From positions 214,319,376 through 214,383,375 of the forward strand of contig CM070873.1 of NCBI GenBank assembly GCA_036365515.1: 64,000 nt of DNA, in the 5' to 3' direction. The DNA comes from Torymus aiolomorphi. Lineage: Eukaryota; Arthropoda; Insecta; Hymenoptera; Torymidae. The notes under the pieces were generated by a model. The model had not been told where the DNA came from. It did no database searches and was given only the letters and a program-made list of their open reading frames with translations. Below are positions 54,186-63,742 of the stretch, in pieces. The position numbers and the translations under genes are program-made. The stretch's first letter is position 1; the number at the start of each line of letters is the position of its first letter.

Positions 54186-57100
54186 TTAATTTCCGGTTGG
54201 CACTGGCAAGATGGCGAGTTTTGCAATTGGGCGTGTGAGTTGAGTGGTGGCCGTCTTGATTGTTACAACTCTGATGAGATTGTCAGTTCCAGGGTGAAGT
54301 TGAGTGACTCTTGCGAGTGTCCATTTGCTTGGTGGTGAGTGTTCATCCGTGACTAGAACCATGGAACCCACTTTTATCTCATGAGAGGGATGATGCTATT
54401 TAGAAATAGATTGAAGCCGTTGAAGGTATTGAGTTGACCAATGCTTCCAAAATTGCTGAGTGATCCGTTGAATGAGTTGCCACTTGGAAAGCCTTGATTC
54501 GTTGAGATTTAATAAGCTTGGTTCAGGCACTGAGTTCAATGCCTTGCCGATGAGAAAATGTCCGGGTGTGAGTGCATTGACATCTTCTGGGTCTTCACTG
54601 AGTGGTTCTAGCGGTCTTGAGTTGAGTAATGCTTCTATTTGAGTGAGCAAGGTAGCTGAAGCTTCAAAGGTGAGTAAAGTGTCCCCAATGGTCCGTCGCA
54701 GGTGAAATTTAACTGATTTCACGACTGCTTCCCACTGGCCTCCCATGTAAGGTGCAGCAGGTGGGTTGAATATCCATTGGGTTCCCTCGTTGGCTAGTGA
54801 GTTGTACACGATTGAGTTTTCATGTTGGTTTTGTGAGAATAGGATCTTCAGTTCCTTTGCTGCTCCGATGAAGTTTGTTCCGCAGTCTGAGTATAGTTTA
54901 GAGGGTATCCCTCTCCTTGAGGTGAACCGTCTATATGCCGCTAAGAATCCGTCCGTTGAGTAGTCACTGACCAGTTCTAGATGAACAGCTGACGTTGAGA
55001 AGCACACAAAGATACAAATCCAGCATTTGTATGTTTTGGATCCACGACCTTTCCATGAGTTAATAGTGATTGGCCCGGCGTAGTCGATCCCAGTGTGAGT
55101 GAAAGGTGGTGATGGGGTGACCTTGGCCATGGGTAATTGCCCCATGACTTGCTGAGCCCGTTGAGCCCGATACCTTGCACAAGTCACACACTTTAAAATA
55201 TGTGACTTGACCGGTGCTCTGCCTCCGATTATCCAAAATTCCTGCCGAGTGTGTGCCAGGATGAGTTGAGCGCCACCGTGCAGAGTTGAGAGATGAGCGT
55301 TCCGAATGATCAGTGAGGTGAGTTGACTGCTCCGTGGTATAATTGCTGGGTGTTTTGAGTGATGATCGAGTTGAGTTTTTTGAAGCCGCCCTCCTACTCG
55401 AACAATTCCTGTTGAGCCTATGTAGGCAGTCAATCGGTTGAGGACATGATTTCTTGGGACTTGAGAATTTTTCAGCATAATAAGTTCTGAGTGGAAATGA
55501 ACCTGCTGAATGTTCTTGACCCAGAAGAGTTTTGCCTTGATGAGTAAATCAGTAGTGAGTTTCGATTCATGGTGAGTTTTTTCTTTAGCCTTGAATCGAT
55601 CACAGGCGATCATTACCCATCCAGTTATTCTTATGAGTTGAGTGAGTGATGAGTAATGATCGATGATGTCCCACAATTTGCTTGAGTTTGACTTAGCTGC
55701 GGTGAGTGTGACTTTAGCCCGCATTTCTGGAAGGTTAGTTTCTTGGATAGAGGTTGCTTGAGAAGGCCAAGCTGATTCCTCCTGGCAGAGTCCATGCCAC
55801 CATAAGTGATGCTCTCTGAGTTGCGAAGTGAGTAATCCGCGCGAGGCACAATCCGCTGGATTGTCTGCTCCAGACACATGTCTCCATTGTGCTGTTGGAA
55901 TGAGTTCTTGTATTAAGGCAACTCTATTTCCAACGAAGTCCTTCCATTTTGAGGGGTGTGAGCGTATCCATGTGAGTGCTACCTTAGAGTTTGTCCATAA
56001 ATGTATGTGTGAGATTGGAAATCGTGAATTGCCCAAAACATGTTTTGCCAGCTTCGTGAGTAGTACTGCCGCTCCCAATTCCAATCGTGGGATTGACAGT
56101 CGTTTGAGTGGTACCACCTTTGTTTTTGAGATGAGAAATGATGAAGTTGAGCGAGATGTAAGTATTGTGGATTTAATGTATAGAACTGCAGCCATTGCCT
56201 GTTGTGAAGCATCCGAGAAGCCATGAAGTTCCACAACTGAGTCCTCCTGAATTCCTAACCACCTTGGTATGGTGATAGTGTCCAGGTTGTTGAGATCTTC
56301 CCGGATGTGCAGCCATTTCTTCACAGTTGAGTCTGGCAGTGAGTCGTCCCAAGAAAGTTTGTAAAGCCACAGTTCTTGTAGGAGGATTTTCGATGTGAGT
56401 ATGACCGGTGAAATTATTCCTATGGGATCGCAGAGTTGGGATACTTCAGAGAGTATAATCCGTTTTGTTATCATCTCCTGGTGAGGTGGTAGAGTTGTTC
56501 TGAAGGTGAGTTTGTCCGAGCGTGGGAGCCATTTCATCCCGAGTATGTTGGTAGCGCAATCATCTAGAGGCACAGCTTCTTTAGCTGGTGGCTCGTTGAG
56601 AAATTTCTTGAGGATGCCAGACGAGTTTGAGTTCCATTTTGCTAATGGAAAGCCGCCCGCCTTGCATAATGCGGTTAACTGCTTGGCCTTTTCAATGAGA
56701 CTCTCCTTTGATGCAGCTCCACCGAAGATGTCATCCACATACCTTCCAAAGAGGAGTCCATCCGTTACCAGCTGAAGAAGTGTCCGAATTGCTAAGTAAG
56801 GAGCTGCTCGTGTTCCGTAGGTGACTGTAGTCAAATGGAAGTGAGTGAGTTGACCCGTTTCATCTACCCATAAAATGCGTTGCAGGTTCCAATCTTGAGG
56901 GTGAACCTTGATCTGACGATACATTTTTGTAATGTCATTTGAGAAGACAAATGGGTGAGTTCGAATCCAGATGAGAACATCCATAATGTTGGATGAGAGA
57001 TTAGGTCCAGTATGCATAATGTCGTTGAGTGAGTTTCCATTTGTTGTGAGTGCTGAACCGTTGAATACTGCTCTGAGTTTTGTCGTTAAACTATCTTCTC

Positions 57101-58046
57101 GTAATACTCCATGGTGAGGGAGATAGTAAGATGGTTTGGCGGAGATTTCCTGTTGAGGGATCCGCACCATGTGGCCCAATTTGCAGTATTCATCCATGAA
57201 AGCATAGTACCTGTCCTTGTAGATGCTTTCTTGATTGCATTTTGTGAGTATTCTCCTGAGGCACGTTTGAGCTTTTCCAAATGAGTTTTCAAGTACGTCT
57301 GCAGAGTTTGTGAGAGGTAATCTGACTTGGTAACGTCCATGAGTATCTCTCGTGTGAGTTTCAACAAAGTATTGTTCACACAATGCTTCTTCCTTGTTGA
57401 GTTTGATTGCAGACGCTGACGGTGGTTCTTCTTGAACCCAAAAGCGTGTGAGTAGTTCCTGCAAATCTTCAGTGTTGAGTGAGGCCGTTGTATGATGGAC
57501 TACCTTGGATTGCACAGCTGAGTTTGATGGACCTATTAGCAGCCAGCCGAAAATTGACAATTGTGCGACAGGTTCAATCGCACTCCTCTTTATTAGGTTC
57601 GGTTTGATGATTTGGCCGTAATAGTCCGCTCCGATAAGTACATCTACTGGTTGAGGTTTTCAGAATGTCGGATCAGCCAAGTTGAGTTTCTCTGTATGTT
57701 GCCACTGACGTTGCTCACATTCTTCTGATGGTAATAGTATTGAGACTTGGCGTATAATATGAGCTGTGATCCGAAACGTGAGTTGAGCCTTTCCAAGAGT
57801 TTGAGTTGAGTGCGTGCCGCCAATTCCAAGGATTGGTATAGTTGAGGGTTACCGCTTAATGTTGAGTAAATCCACAGAATCCTTGGAGATGAATGAGAGT
57901 TCCGAGCCTGAGTCAATGAGTATTCTTAATTTATGAGATGTCACCGGTGAGTCGTACCATGCCAATGCAGTTGCAAGTAAAGTGAGTTGAGGAGTTGAGT
58001 AATCTTGTTGAGTTTGACCGTGATGTAAGATGATTGCACCGTTGTC
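54186..58046 (-). pseudogene. BEL/Pao pol: protease, RT, RNase H, integrase (interrupted)
   Basis: One frame continues gag after a TAG at 58047-58049 and is further broken by TAA (57849-57851), TGA (57660-57662) and TAG (54396-54398). The last falls where BEL relatives have Trp before the C-terminal DUF5641 part (54186-54371 and upstream). Domains in order: aspartic protease with LIDSGSELSF; then, numbering from Ser at about 57557 in a 1054-residue open stretch, RT (FSND at 207-210, YVDD at 274-277), RNase H (GFSDAS at about 447-452, TNSK at 523-526, GADNPAD at 564-570), zinc-binding HHCC (about 756-794) and integrase core with Asp826, Asp892 and Glu944. Catalytic residues look intact in the long stretch. 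Four stops of all three kinds argue for decay and not a recoding signal. Confidence 0.93.
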
Positions 58047-59564
58047 CTAAACTTGAGTTGAACCGCTTGAAGAGATGGTTTGAGTTTTGCCATTTGGATC
58101 TCGTGGCACATGAATCATGGTGTGGTGATTTCCGTTACAAGTCCTACACTTGTATTGTGACTTGCAATTCTTCGCTGAGTGAAGGCCGAGGCAGTTGTAG
58201 CACAGCGGCCTTTTCATTACAGATTTTCTCCGCTGTTGTTCATTCAGCAGTTTGAACTTTGGACAAGCCACAATAAAATGCGAGTCACCACAATACGTGC
58301 ATGGATGTTGTGAAATCCTCGTTGAGTGTGTCACCTTCTGTGAGTCTTGCCGTGGTTGAGTTGGACTGGTGACGTGAAGACTCCTTGATGGTTTTGAGGT
58401 TTGAGTGATAGTAGGCTTCTGAGTGGTTGTTGGTGAATCAGCTGCTATTTCCAACGCACGCACCCGCGTGATCAGGAAGGACTCAAATTCCTCAAGCGTT
58501 GGCAGCTCAGTGTTGGAAACGCGAGAAGTCTCCCATGCTTCTCGAGTTGACCTGTCAATTAGCTTTGACAGGCGATGAGCTAATATATAATCTCCTAGCT
58601 GCTCTTGCGGTACCAACATGTTGAGTGATTTTCTAATTTTTGATATCTCCGAGATCAATGTGTTGAGTGTGGCCGGGTTTTTGGAGGGAACTGCAGTCAA
58701 TTCAGCTAAATGATCAAGCTGATCATTTAATAATACCCGTTTATTTTCAAACCTCGTCACTAGTGTAGTCCATGCGGGTGTTAGTGACTCATCACTGAGT
58801 GAAAATCCTTGTATTAGTGTGAGTGGTGTTCCGCTGAGAGAGCTGCGCAGGTAGTGTAGCTTCTCATAATTCTTGAGTCCAGGCCGATTAAGAATTAAGC
58901 CAGAGAACATTTCCTTGTAACAAGGCCACTCCGTGTATGTTCCATTGAATGTGGGCAGCTTTATTTCTGGCAGCTTGCTTAAATGAGTATGTTGAGTTTC
59001 TCCGATGATTGGCTGAGTGATATGATGCTTGGAATTCCAGTTTGCCTCCAAACTGCTAACCTCAAACACAATAGTATGGTATGATTCATGGATTGACTTG
59101 TGAAATGTTGACTTGAAGTAATCGTTGTCTGCGAAGGCTGCTGGACAACTTGCTTCAATGACAGCATGATCCTTTTTATATAAGGAGTATAGCTCCTCAG
59201 CACCCTGCTTCCAAGCCAGTATCACTGGAAGAGTGGCAGTTTCCTTCCTAATCCTGATGTAAGCAATAATCCGTTCCAATGAATCAAGCCGCAGGTACTG
59301 AGAGTTCACCTTGCAGAGAAAAGAAGCCGGAATTGACCCTGGAGACTTTGAGCGAGTCCTGACATAGGTGTCAACCACAGTGAGTCCAGGCACAATGAGT
59401 TGGCGGCTGCCAGTCCGCTTAGCTGCCCCCTTCATTTCAGCTGAGGTGCTTGGAGCCGCAGAATCCTCCTTCTCCTTTTGTATTTCATCGTCTTTGTCAG
59501 AGGCGGAAGAATCAGTATGCTTCTCCAAGTCCTCGACTTCATCCTTGGTGGTCGGCATTGTCAA
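58047..59564 (-). CDS. BEL/Pao gag with DUF1759 and zinc knuckles
   Basis: A 505-residue frame from ATG at 59562-59564 to TAG at 58047. The N-terminus is acidic and low in complexity. Residues about 196-345 match the DUF1759 capsid-like region of BEL/Pao gag (LPEIKLPTFNGTYTEW and onward). C-terminal knuckles follow at about 422-434 (CTYCGDSHFIVAC), 455-467 (CYNCLGLHSAKNC) and 473-485 (CRTCNGNHHTMIH). The protein would form virus-like particles and bind element RNA. The same frame continues into protease after the stop, so in an intact relative gag and pol are probably one polyprotein. The start was chosen as the first ATG after the primer-binding site and leader. Confidence 0.9.
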   Translation of the reverse strand: MTMPTTKDEVEDLEKHTDSSASDKDDEIQKEKEDSAAPSTSAEMKGAAKRTGSRQLIVPGLTVVDTYVRTRSKSPGSIPASFLCKVNSQYLRLDSLERIIAYIRIRKETATLPVILAWKQGAEELYSLYKKDHAVIEASCPAAFADNDYFKSTFHKSIHESYHTIVFEVSSLEANWNSKHHITQPIIGETQHTHLSKLPEIKLPTFNGTYTEWPCYKEMFSGLILNRPGLKNYEKLHYLRSSLSGTPLTLIQGFSLSDESLTPAWTTLVTRFENKRVLLNDQLDHLAELTAVPSKNPATLNTLISEISKIRKSLNMLVPQEQLGDYILAHRLSKLIDRSTREAWETSRVSNTELPTLEEFESFLITRVRALEIAADSPTTTQKPTITQTSKPSRSLHVTSPTQPRQDSQKVTHSTRISQHPCTYCGDSHFIVACPKFKLLNEQQRRKSVMKRPLCYNCLGLHSAKNCKSQYKCRTCNGNHHTMIHVPRDPNGKTQTISSSGSTQV

Positions 59565-59649
59565 GTCCTGTTGAGTTTTTCACAAATGAGTATTTATTCA
59601 CTGGCTCGATTCACACCACAGCATGTATATCCGGCTCGAAGGACCAAAA
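59565..59649 (-). promoter_or_regulatory. BEL leader with primer-binding site
   Basis: On the minus strand, TTGGTCCTTCGAGCCGG directly follows the 5' LTR remnant (59632-59649). BEL/Pao elements commonly carry a tRNA-complementary sequence of this form at this position. The specific tRNA is not assigned. Confidence 0.65.
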
Positions 59650-59745
59650 TGTTTGAGAATTCCATAAGTTTAAATGAGTAACATGTTGTGGGTGATGAAA
59701 TAAGTTGAGTCGAACACGATTTATATGTAAACTTCATGTTATATT
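59650..59745 (-). mobile_element. 5' LTR remnant of the BEL element
   Basis: Matches the first 96-97 bp of the 53049 LTR (TGTTTGAGAATTCCATAAG to CATGTTATATT) with about three differences, then breaks off where Penelope-type DNA starts. The rest of this LTR may lie beyond the window on the far side of the insertion. Confidence 0.85.
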
Positions 59746-59816
59746 TTAAATGTTGTGAGGATCCTCGTGAGGGCCAATTCCCAGAAATAAATTTGAAAAC
59801 AATCTTGAATACTAGA

Positions 59817-59860
59817 TTGCAACGTTTCGTCAGGAAGTTCCCTGACCTCTTCAGGCTTTA
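59817..59860 (-). ncRNA. Hammerhead-ribozyme-like motif, truncated Penelope copy
   Basis: Minus-strand copy of the motif described at 61577: CTGAAGA core, a 6-bp stem closed by GTCAGG and CCTGAC, then GAAACGTT. The sequence is identical in the core. Confidence 0.65.
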
Positions 59861-60051
59861 TTAAAAATATATAGAGTTAAAACACATACAAAAATAAAAA
59901 TAAAAAACTAGTCAAATAAATTAAACACAATCTATGCAAAAACCTTTAGCTATAAATAGCTACGTCGATACTGGTAAGATACCAGTAGAGTCGAGATGGT
60001 ATGCAGAACATAATACACGCTTCGCTGGGGTTTATATATAATCACGCTTGT

Positions 60052-61389
60052 TTACCTTTTTAAATGTAACGTTCTTAACAGCTTTTTGTATATATTATTC
60101 AAATTTTGTGTATCTTCTATTCTATTGATAGTGTTATGATTTAAATTAATATGTAACATTTCGGAAATAATTCGTTTCGTGTGATTGTTTTCCCTATCTA
60201 AAATTTGGATGTTTTTCCAGTCAACGATGTGTTTCATAGTTCTTTGGTGTGTTGCTATCACTGATTTGTTATTCTTATCTCTTTCATGTTCTTTAATCCT
60301 ATTTTTTAACATTCGCTTAGTTTCGCCAATATAAGTCGATGTACAAGACATACAATTTATCTTATAGACTACGCCACATGCTTCTGATTTTTCTATTTTA
60401 TCCTTTCCTAATTTAATTATATTGTTCAATTTTTTGTTGATCAAAGGTACTGTGCGGATGTTATATTTGTTTAAAATATACGAACATTTTTTATAAAAGG
60501 TATTATTATATGGACTGGAGATTGTAGTTAGTGGACGGTTCTCATTATTAGTCTTTTTATTGTGATATTTGAGTTTTCGAAGTCTATTTCGTATGTGTAT
60601 GTTTATAAATTCGGAAGGATAATCGTTACATAAGAGAAGTTCTGTAATTTTGTGTATATTCGCGTCATGAAAACAAGTATCAGATAAAAGAATTGCTCTA
60701 TCCACCAGGTTCGCAACGATGTTTATTTTTTGTTGTATGGTGTGGTTAGAATTATAATTTAACAGTCTCGATGATGCTGTTGTTTTTTGATACCAGTTAG
60801 TCAAAATTTGATTGTTTTTTCTCGTAAGACTGAGATCTAAAAAATTTATACTATTATCTATTTCAGATTCGAATGTAAATTTAAGATGAGTATTATACTT
60901 GTTAAACACTTGTAGAACTGTATCAACTTGATCGCTTTTTATACATAAAATTGTGTCGTCTACATATCTAAAGTAAAAGAGCGGAATACAATCGTGTGTA
61001 ATTTTTAATTCGCGCAAGCAGTCTGTTTCTAAATCTTCCATAACCATGTCAGCGAATAATGGTGAGATAGGAGAACCCATAGGTGTGCCAAATATTTGTT
61101 TATAAGTTCTATTGTTGAAATTGAAATATGTGTTGTCAAATAAAAAACAGACTATATTCCGAATCTCATGAAAAGGGATTTTGCATTTATTGTGAATATG
61201 TGTGTAACGTCTGTCTATGCTTTCTAATACTAAATCGCACGGTATATTTGTAAACAGAGAGCAAACGTCCAAAGATAGAAGTACATATGTACTGGGTATT
61301 ATAATTTTACTGATTTTATCTTTCATCTCGAAACTATTATTAATATGAGAAAGCGGTTTCGGAATACAATTTTTTAATTCGTTGTAAAT
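60052..61389 (-). CDS. Penelope-like RT/GIY-YIG protein, 5'-truncated copy
   Basis: Open frame to the truncation point. From Met at 61326 it gives 424 residues that match the full-length copy except for two residues near the C-terminus (TMKH against TIKH, NNHTKR against NNYTKR). RT motifs (SLDVCSLFTNIP, FRYVDD) and the GIY-YIG endonuclease (GVVY ... TYIGETKR) are present. The N-terminal DKGN region, the first exon and the intron are missing, so the protein is probably non-functional. The near identity shows both copies are recent. Confidence 0.9.
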   Translation of the reverse strand: MYNELKNCIPKPLSHINNSFEMKDKISKIIIPSTYVLLSLDVCSLFTNIPCDLVLESIDRRYTHIHNKCKIPFHEIRNIVCFLFDNTYFNFNNRTYKQIFGTPMGSPISPLFADMVMEDLETDCLRELKITHDCIPLFYFRYVDDTILCIKSDQVDTVLQVFNKYNTHLKFTFESEIDNSINFLDLSLTRKNNQILTNWYQKTTASSRLLNYNSNHTIQQKINIVANLVDRAILLSDTCFHDANIHKITELLLCNDYPSEFINIHIRNRLRKLKYHNKKTNNENRPLTTISSPYNNTFYKKCSYILNKYNIRTVPLINKKLNNIIKLGKDKIEKSEACGVVYKINCMSCTSTYIGETKRMLKNRIKEHERDKNNKSVIATHQRTMKHIVDWKNIQILDRENNHTKRIISEMLHINLNHNTINRIEDTQNLNNIYKKLLRTLHLKR

Positions 61390-61391
61390 GA

Positions 61392-61700
61392 GTGATTATA
61401 TATAAACCCCAGCGAAGCGTGTATTATGTTCTGCATACCATCTCGACTCTACTGGTATCTTACCAGTATCGACGTAGCTATTTATAGCTAAAGGTTTTTG
61501 CATAGATTGTGTTTAATTTATTTGACTAGTTTTTTATTTTTATTTTTGTATGTGTTTTAACTCTATATATTTTTAATAAAGCCTGAAGAGGTCAGGGAAC
61601 TTCCTGACGAAACGTTGCAATCTAGTATTCAAGATTGTTTTCAAATTTATTTCTGGGAATTGGCCCTCACGAGGATCCTCACAACATTTAAATTATTAAA
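61392..61700 (+). mobile_element. 5' terminal repeat (pLTR) of the full-length Penelope-like element
   Basis: GTGATTATATATAAACCCCA to about AGGATCCTCACAACATTTAA. It reappears from 63743 to the window end and, inverted, at 59746-60045. Includes a TACTGGTATCTTACCAGTA hairpin and the hammerhead-like motif. Confidence 0.88.
61577..61619 (+). ncRNA. Hammerhead-ribozyme-like motif in the Penelope pLTR
   Basis: AAGC, then the conserved CTGAAGA, stem II made of GTCAGG/CCTGAC with a GAACTT loop, then GAAAC, a minimal ACGT stem III, and T before GC, which can pair with the upstream GC. This is the compact type I layout known from Penelope-like elements, where very short stem III forms are common and are thought to act best as dimers. 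Self-cleavage is predicted after ACGTT. Stem I is short, so activity is inferred. Confidence 0.65.
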
Positions 61701-61701
61701 C

Positions 61702-63736
61702 ATGGTGGGTGCCACTCAACATAATATGATATTCGGTCTTCGATCCACAAGAGACCAGACTCCATATCAGGGGGAGTTTTTCCAACACATCACCATAACA
61801 CATGGGTACAGTATCACCCGTCTCCTCAAAACCTGGTCAAAAATGAGACACGAGCTCGCAAAAGCTAAGGCCCGTAACAATTTCCTTCTCAAATGCAGAA
61901 ACCAGGATATTTTTCCAAACAACGTTCGAAACGCAGTAAAACGCCTCAACTGCACATCGTTCTACAGTAAGTAATCAAAAAAAAGTAATACATACAGCAC
62001 ACCAAGAAAAACTTTTCTCTACAGATTTAGCGAGAACGAAAAGTTTTCTAAAACATAATTCTAATATATTTTTCACACACGCGGACAAGGGTAATTTAAC
62101 CGTATGTATGAATGTGTTGGATTACCAGAGTAAAATGATAGACTTATTGAAAGATAATAATACATACAAACTAATAAAGAAAAATCCATTGCCAAAGTTA
62201 CAATCAGATGTTCACAAACGATTAGCGCATTTAAACAATAACGATTTCTTACAAATAAAATATCATAACAACCAACTCACACAAACCAACACTCTCCTAC
62301 CTAGAGCATATGGTCTTCCAAAAATCCATAAAGAAGGTATTCCACTAAGACCTATCATTTCAACTATTGGTAGCCCAACACATTATTTATCTAAGATCAT
62401 TTACAACGAATTAAAAAATTGTATTCCGAAACCGCTTTCTCATATTAATAATAGTTTCGAGATGAAAGATAAAATCAGTAAAATTATAATACCCAGTACA
62501 TATGTACTTCTATCTTTGGACGTTTGCTCTCTGTTTACAAATATACCGTGCGATTTAGTATTAGAAAGCATAGACAGACGTTACACACATATTCACAATA
62601 AATGCAAAATTCCTTTTCATGAGATTCGGAATATAGTCTGTTTTTTATTTGACAACACATATTTCAATTTCAACAATAGAACTTATAAACAAATATTTGG
62701 CACACCTATGGGTTCTCCTATCTCACCATTATTCGCTGACATGGTTATGGAAGATTTAGAAACAGACTGCTTGCGCGAATTAAAAATTACACACGATTGT
62801 ATTCCGCTCTTTTACTTTAGATATGTAGACGACACAATTTTATGTATAAAAAGCGATCAAGTTGATACAGTTCTACAAGTGTTTAACAAGTATAATACTC
62901 ATCTTAAATTTACATTCGAATCTGAAATAGATAATAGTATAAATTTTTTAGATCTCAGTCTTACGAGAAAAAACAATCAAATTTTGACTAACTGGTATCA
63001 AAAAACAACAGCATCATCGAGACTGTTAAATTATAATTCTAACCACACCATACAACAAAAAATAAACATCGTTGCGAACCTGGTGGATAGAGCAATTCTT
63101 TTATCTGATACTTGTTTTCATGACGCGAATATACACAAAATTACAGAACTTCTCTTATGTAACGATTATCCTTCCGAATTTATAAACATACACATACGAA
63201 ATAGACTTCGAAAACTCAAATATCACAATAAAAAGACTAATAATGAGAACCGTCCACTAACTACAATCTCCAGTCCATATAATAATACCTTTTATAAAAA
63301 ATGTTCGTATATTTTAAACAAATATAACATCCGCACAGTACCTTTGATCAACAAAAAATTGAACAATATAATTAAATTAGGAAAGGATAAAATAGAAAAA
63401 TCAGAAGCATGTGGCGTAGTCTATAAGATAAATTGTATGTCTTGTACATCGACTTATATTGGCGAAACTAAGCGAATGTTAAAAAATAGGATTAAAGAAC
63501 ATGAAAGAGATAAGAATAACAAATCAGTGATAGCAACACACCAAAGAACTATAAAACACATCGTTGACTGGAAAAACATCCAAATTTTAGATAGGGAAAA
63601 CAATTACACGAAACGAATTATTTCCGAAATGTTACATATTAATTTAAATCATAACACTATCAATAGAATAGAAGATACACAAAATTTGAATAATATATAC
63701 AAAAAGCTGTTAAGAACGTTACATTTAAAAAGGTAA
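61702..63736 (+). CDS. Penelope-like RT with GIY-YIG endonuclease, one intron, intact
   Basis: Two exons, 61702-61966 and 62025-63736, join in phase to give 658 residues without a stop. The 58-bp intron has GTAAGT and TTTTCTCTACAG borders, and translation through it would stop, so splicing is needed. Known Penelope elements also carry an intron near the 5' end of the ORF. Landmarks: DKGN at 109-112 just after the junction; LPRAYGLPKIHK; SLDVCSLFTNIP at about 252-263; GTPMGSPISP; catalytic YVDD at 355-358; a Lys-rich linker with a Cys pair; GIY-YIG endonuclease with GVVY (552-555), TYIG (565-568) and KNRIKEHERD. The endonuclease nicks the target and the RT copies the element RNA. All key residues are present, so this copy may be active. 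Confidence 0.93.
61967..62024 (+). other. 58-bp intron of the Penelope-like ORF
   Basis: Donor GTAAGTAATC follows CTACA; acceptor is CTTTTCTCTACAG. In-frame stops inside it disappear on splicing, and the DKGN motif comes into frame. Confidence 0.85.
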
Positions 63737-63742
63737 ACAAGC

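Larger units (their letters stand above)
59746..61391 (-). mobile_element. Penelope-like element, 5'-truncated inverted copy
   Basis: Minus-strand copy consisting of the 3' terminal repeat (about 59746-60045) and the 3' part of the ORF. It is cut at codon level within the RT N-terminal region at about 61390, where it abuts the full-length copy head to head. Such inverted truncated partners are typical of Penelope-like insertions. Confidence 0.88.

Noticed and set aside
55828..56226. Plus-strand 132-codon frame inside the BEL pol gene
   Set aside because: Antisense shadow of the RT/RNase H coding region; no motif.
54186..59564. Stop-codon reassignment or programmed readthrough to explain the BEL stops
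   Set aside because: All three stop codons occur inside the frame and at scattered sites, while neighbouring intact ORFs (Penelope, ORF1) use normal stops. Decay is simpler.
61615..61701. Upstream ATG at 61615 as the Penelope start
   Set aside because: It lies inside the terminal repeat and the following residues are unlike the family N-terminus. ATG at 61702, just after the repeat, fits better, though an upstream start cannot be excluded.
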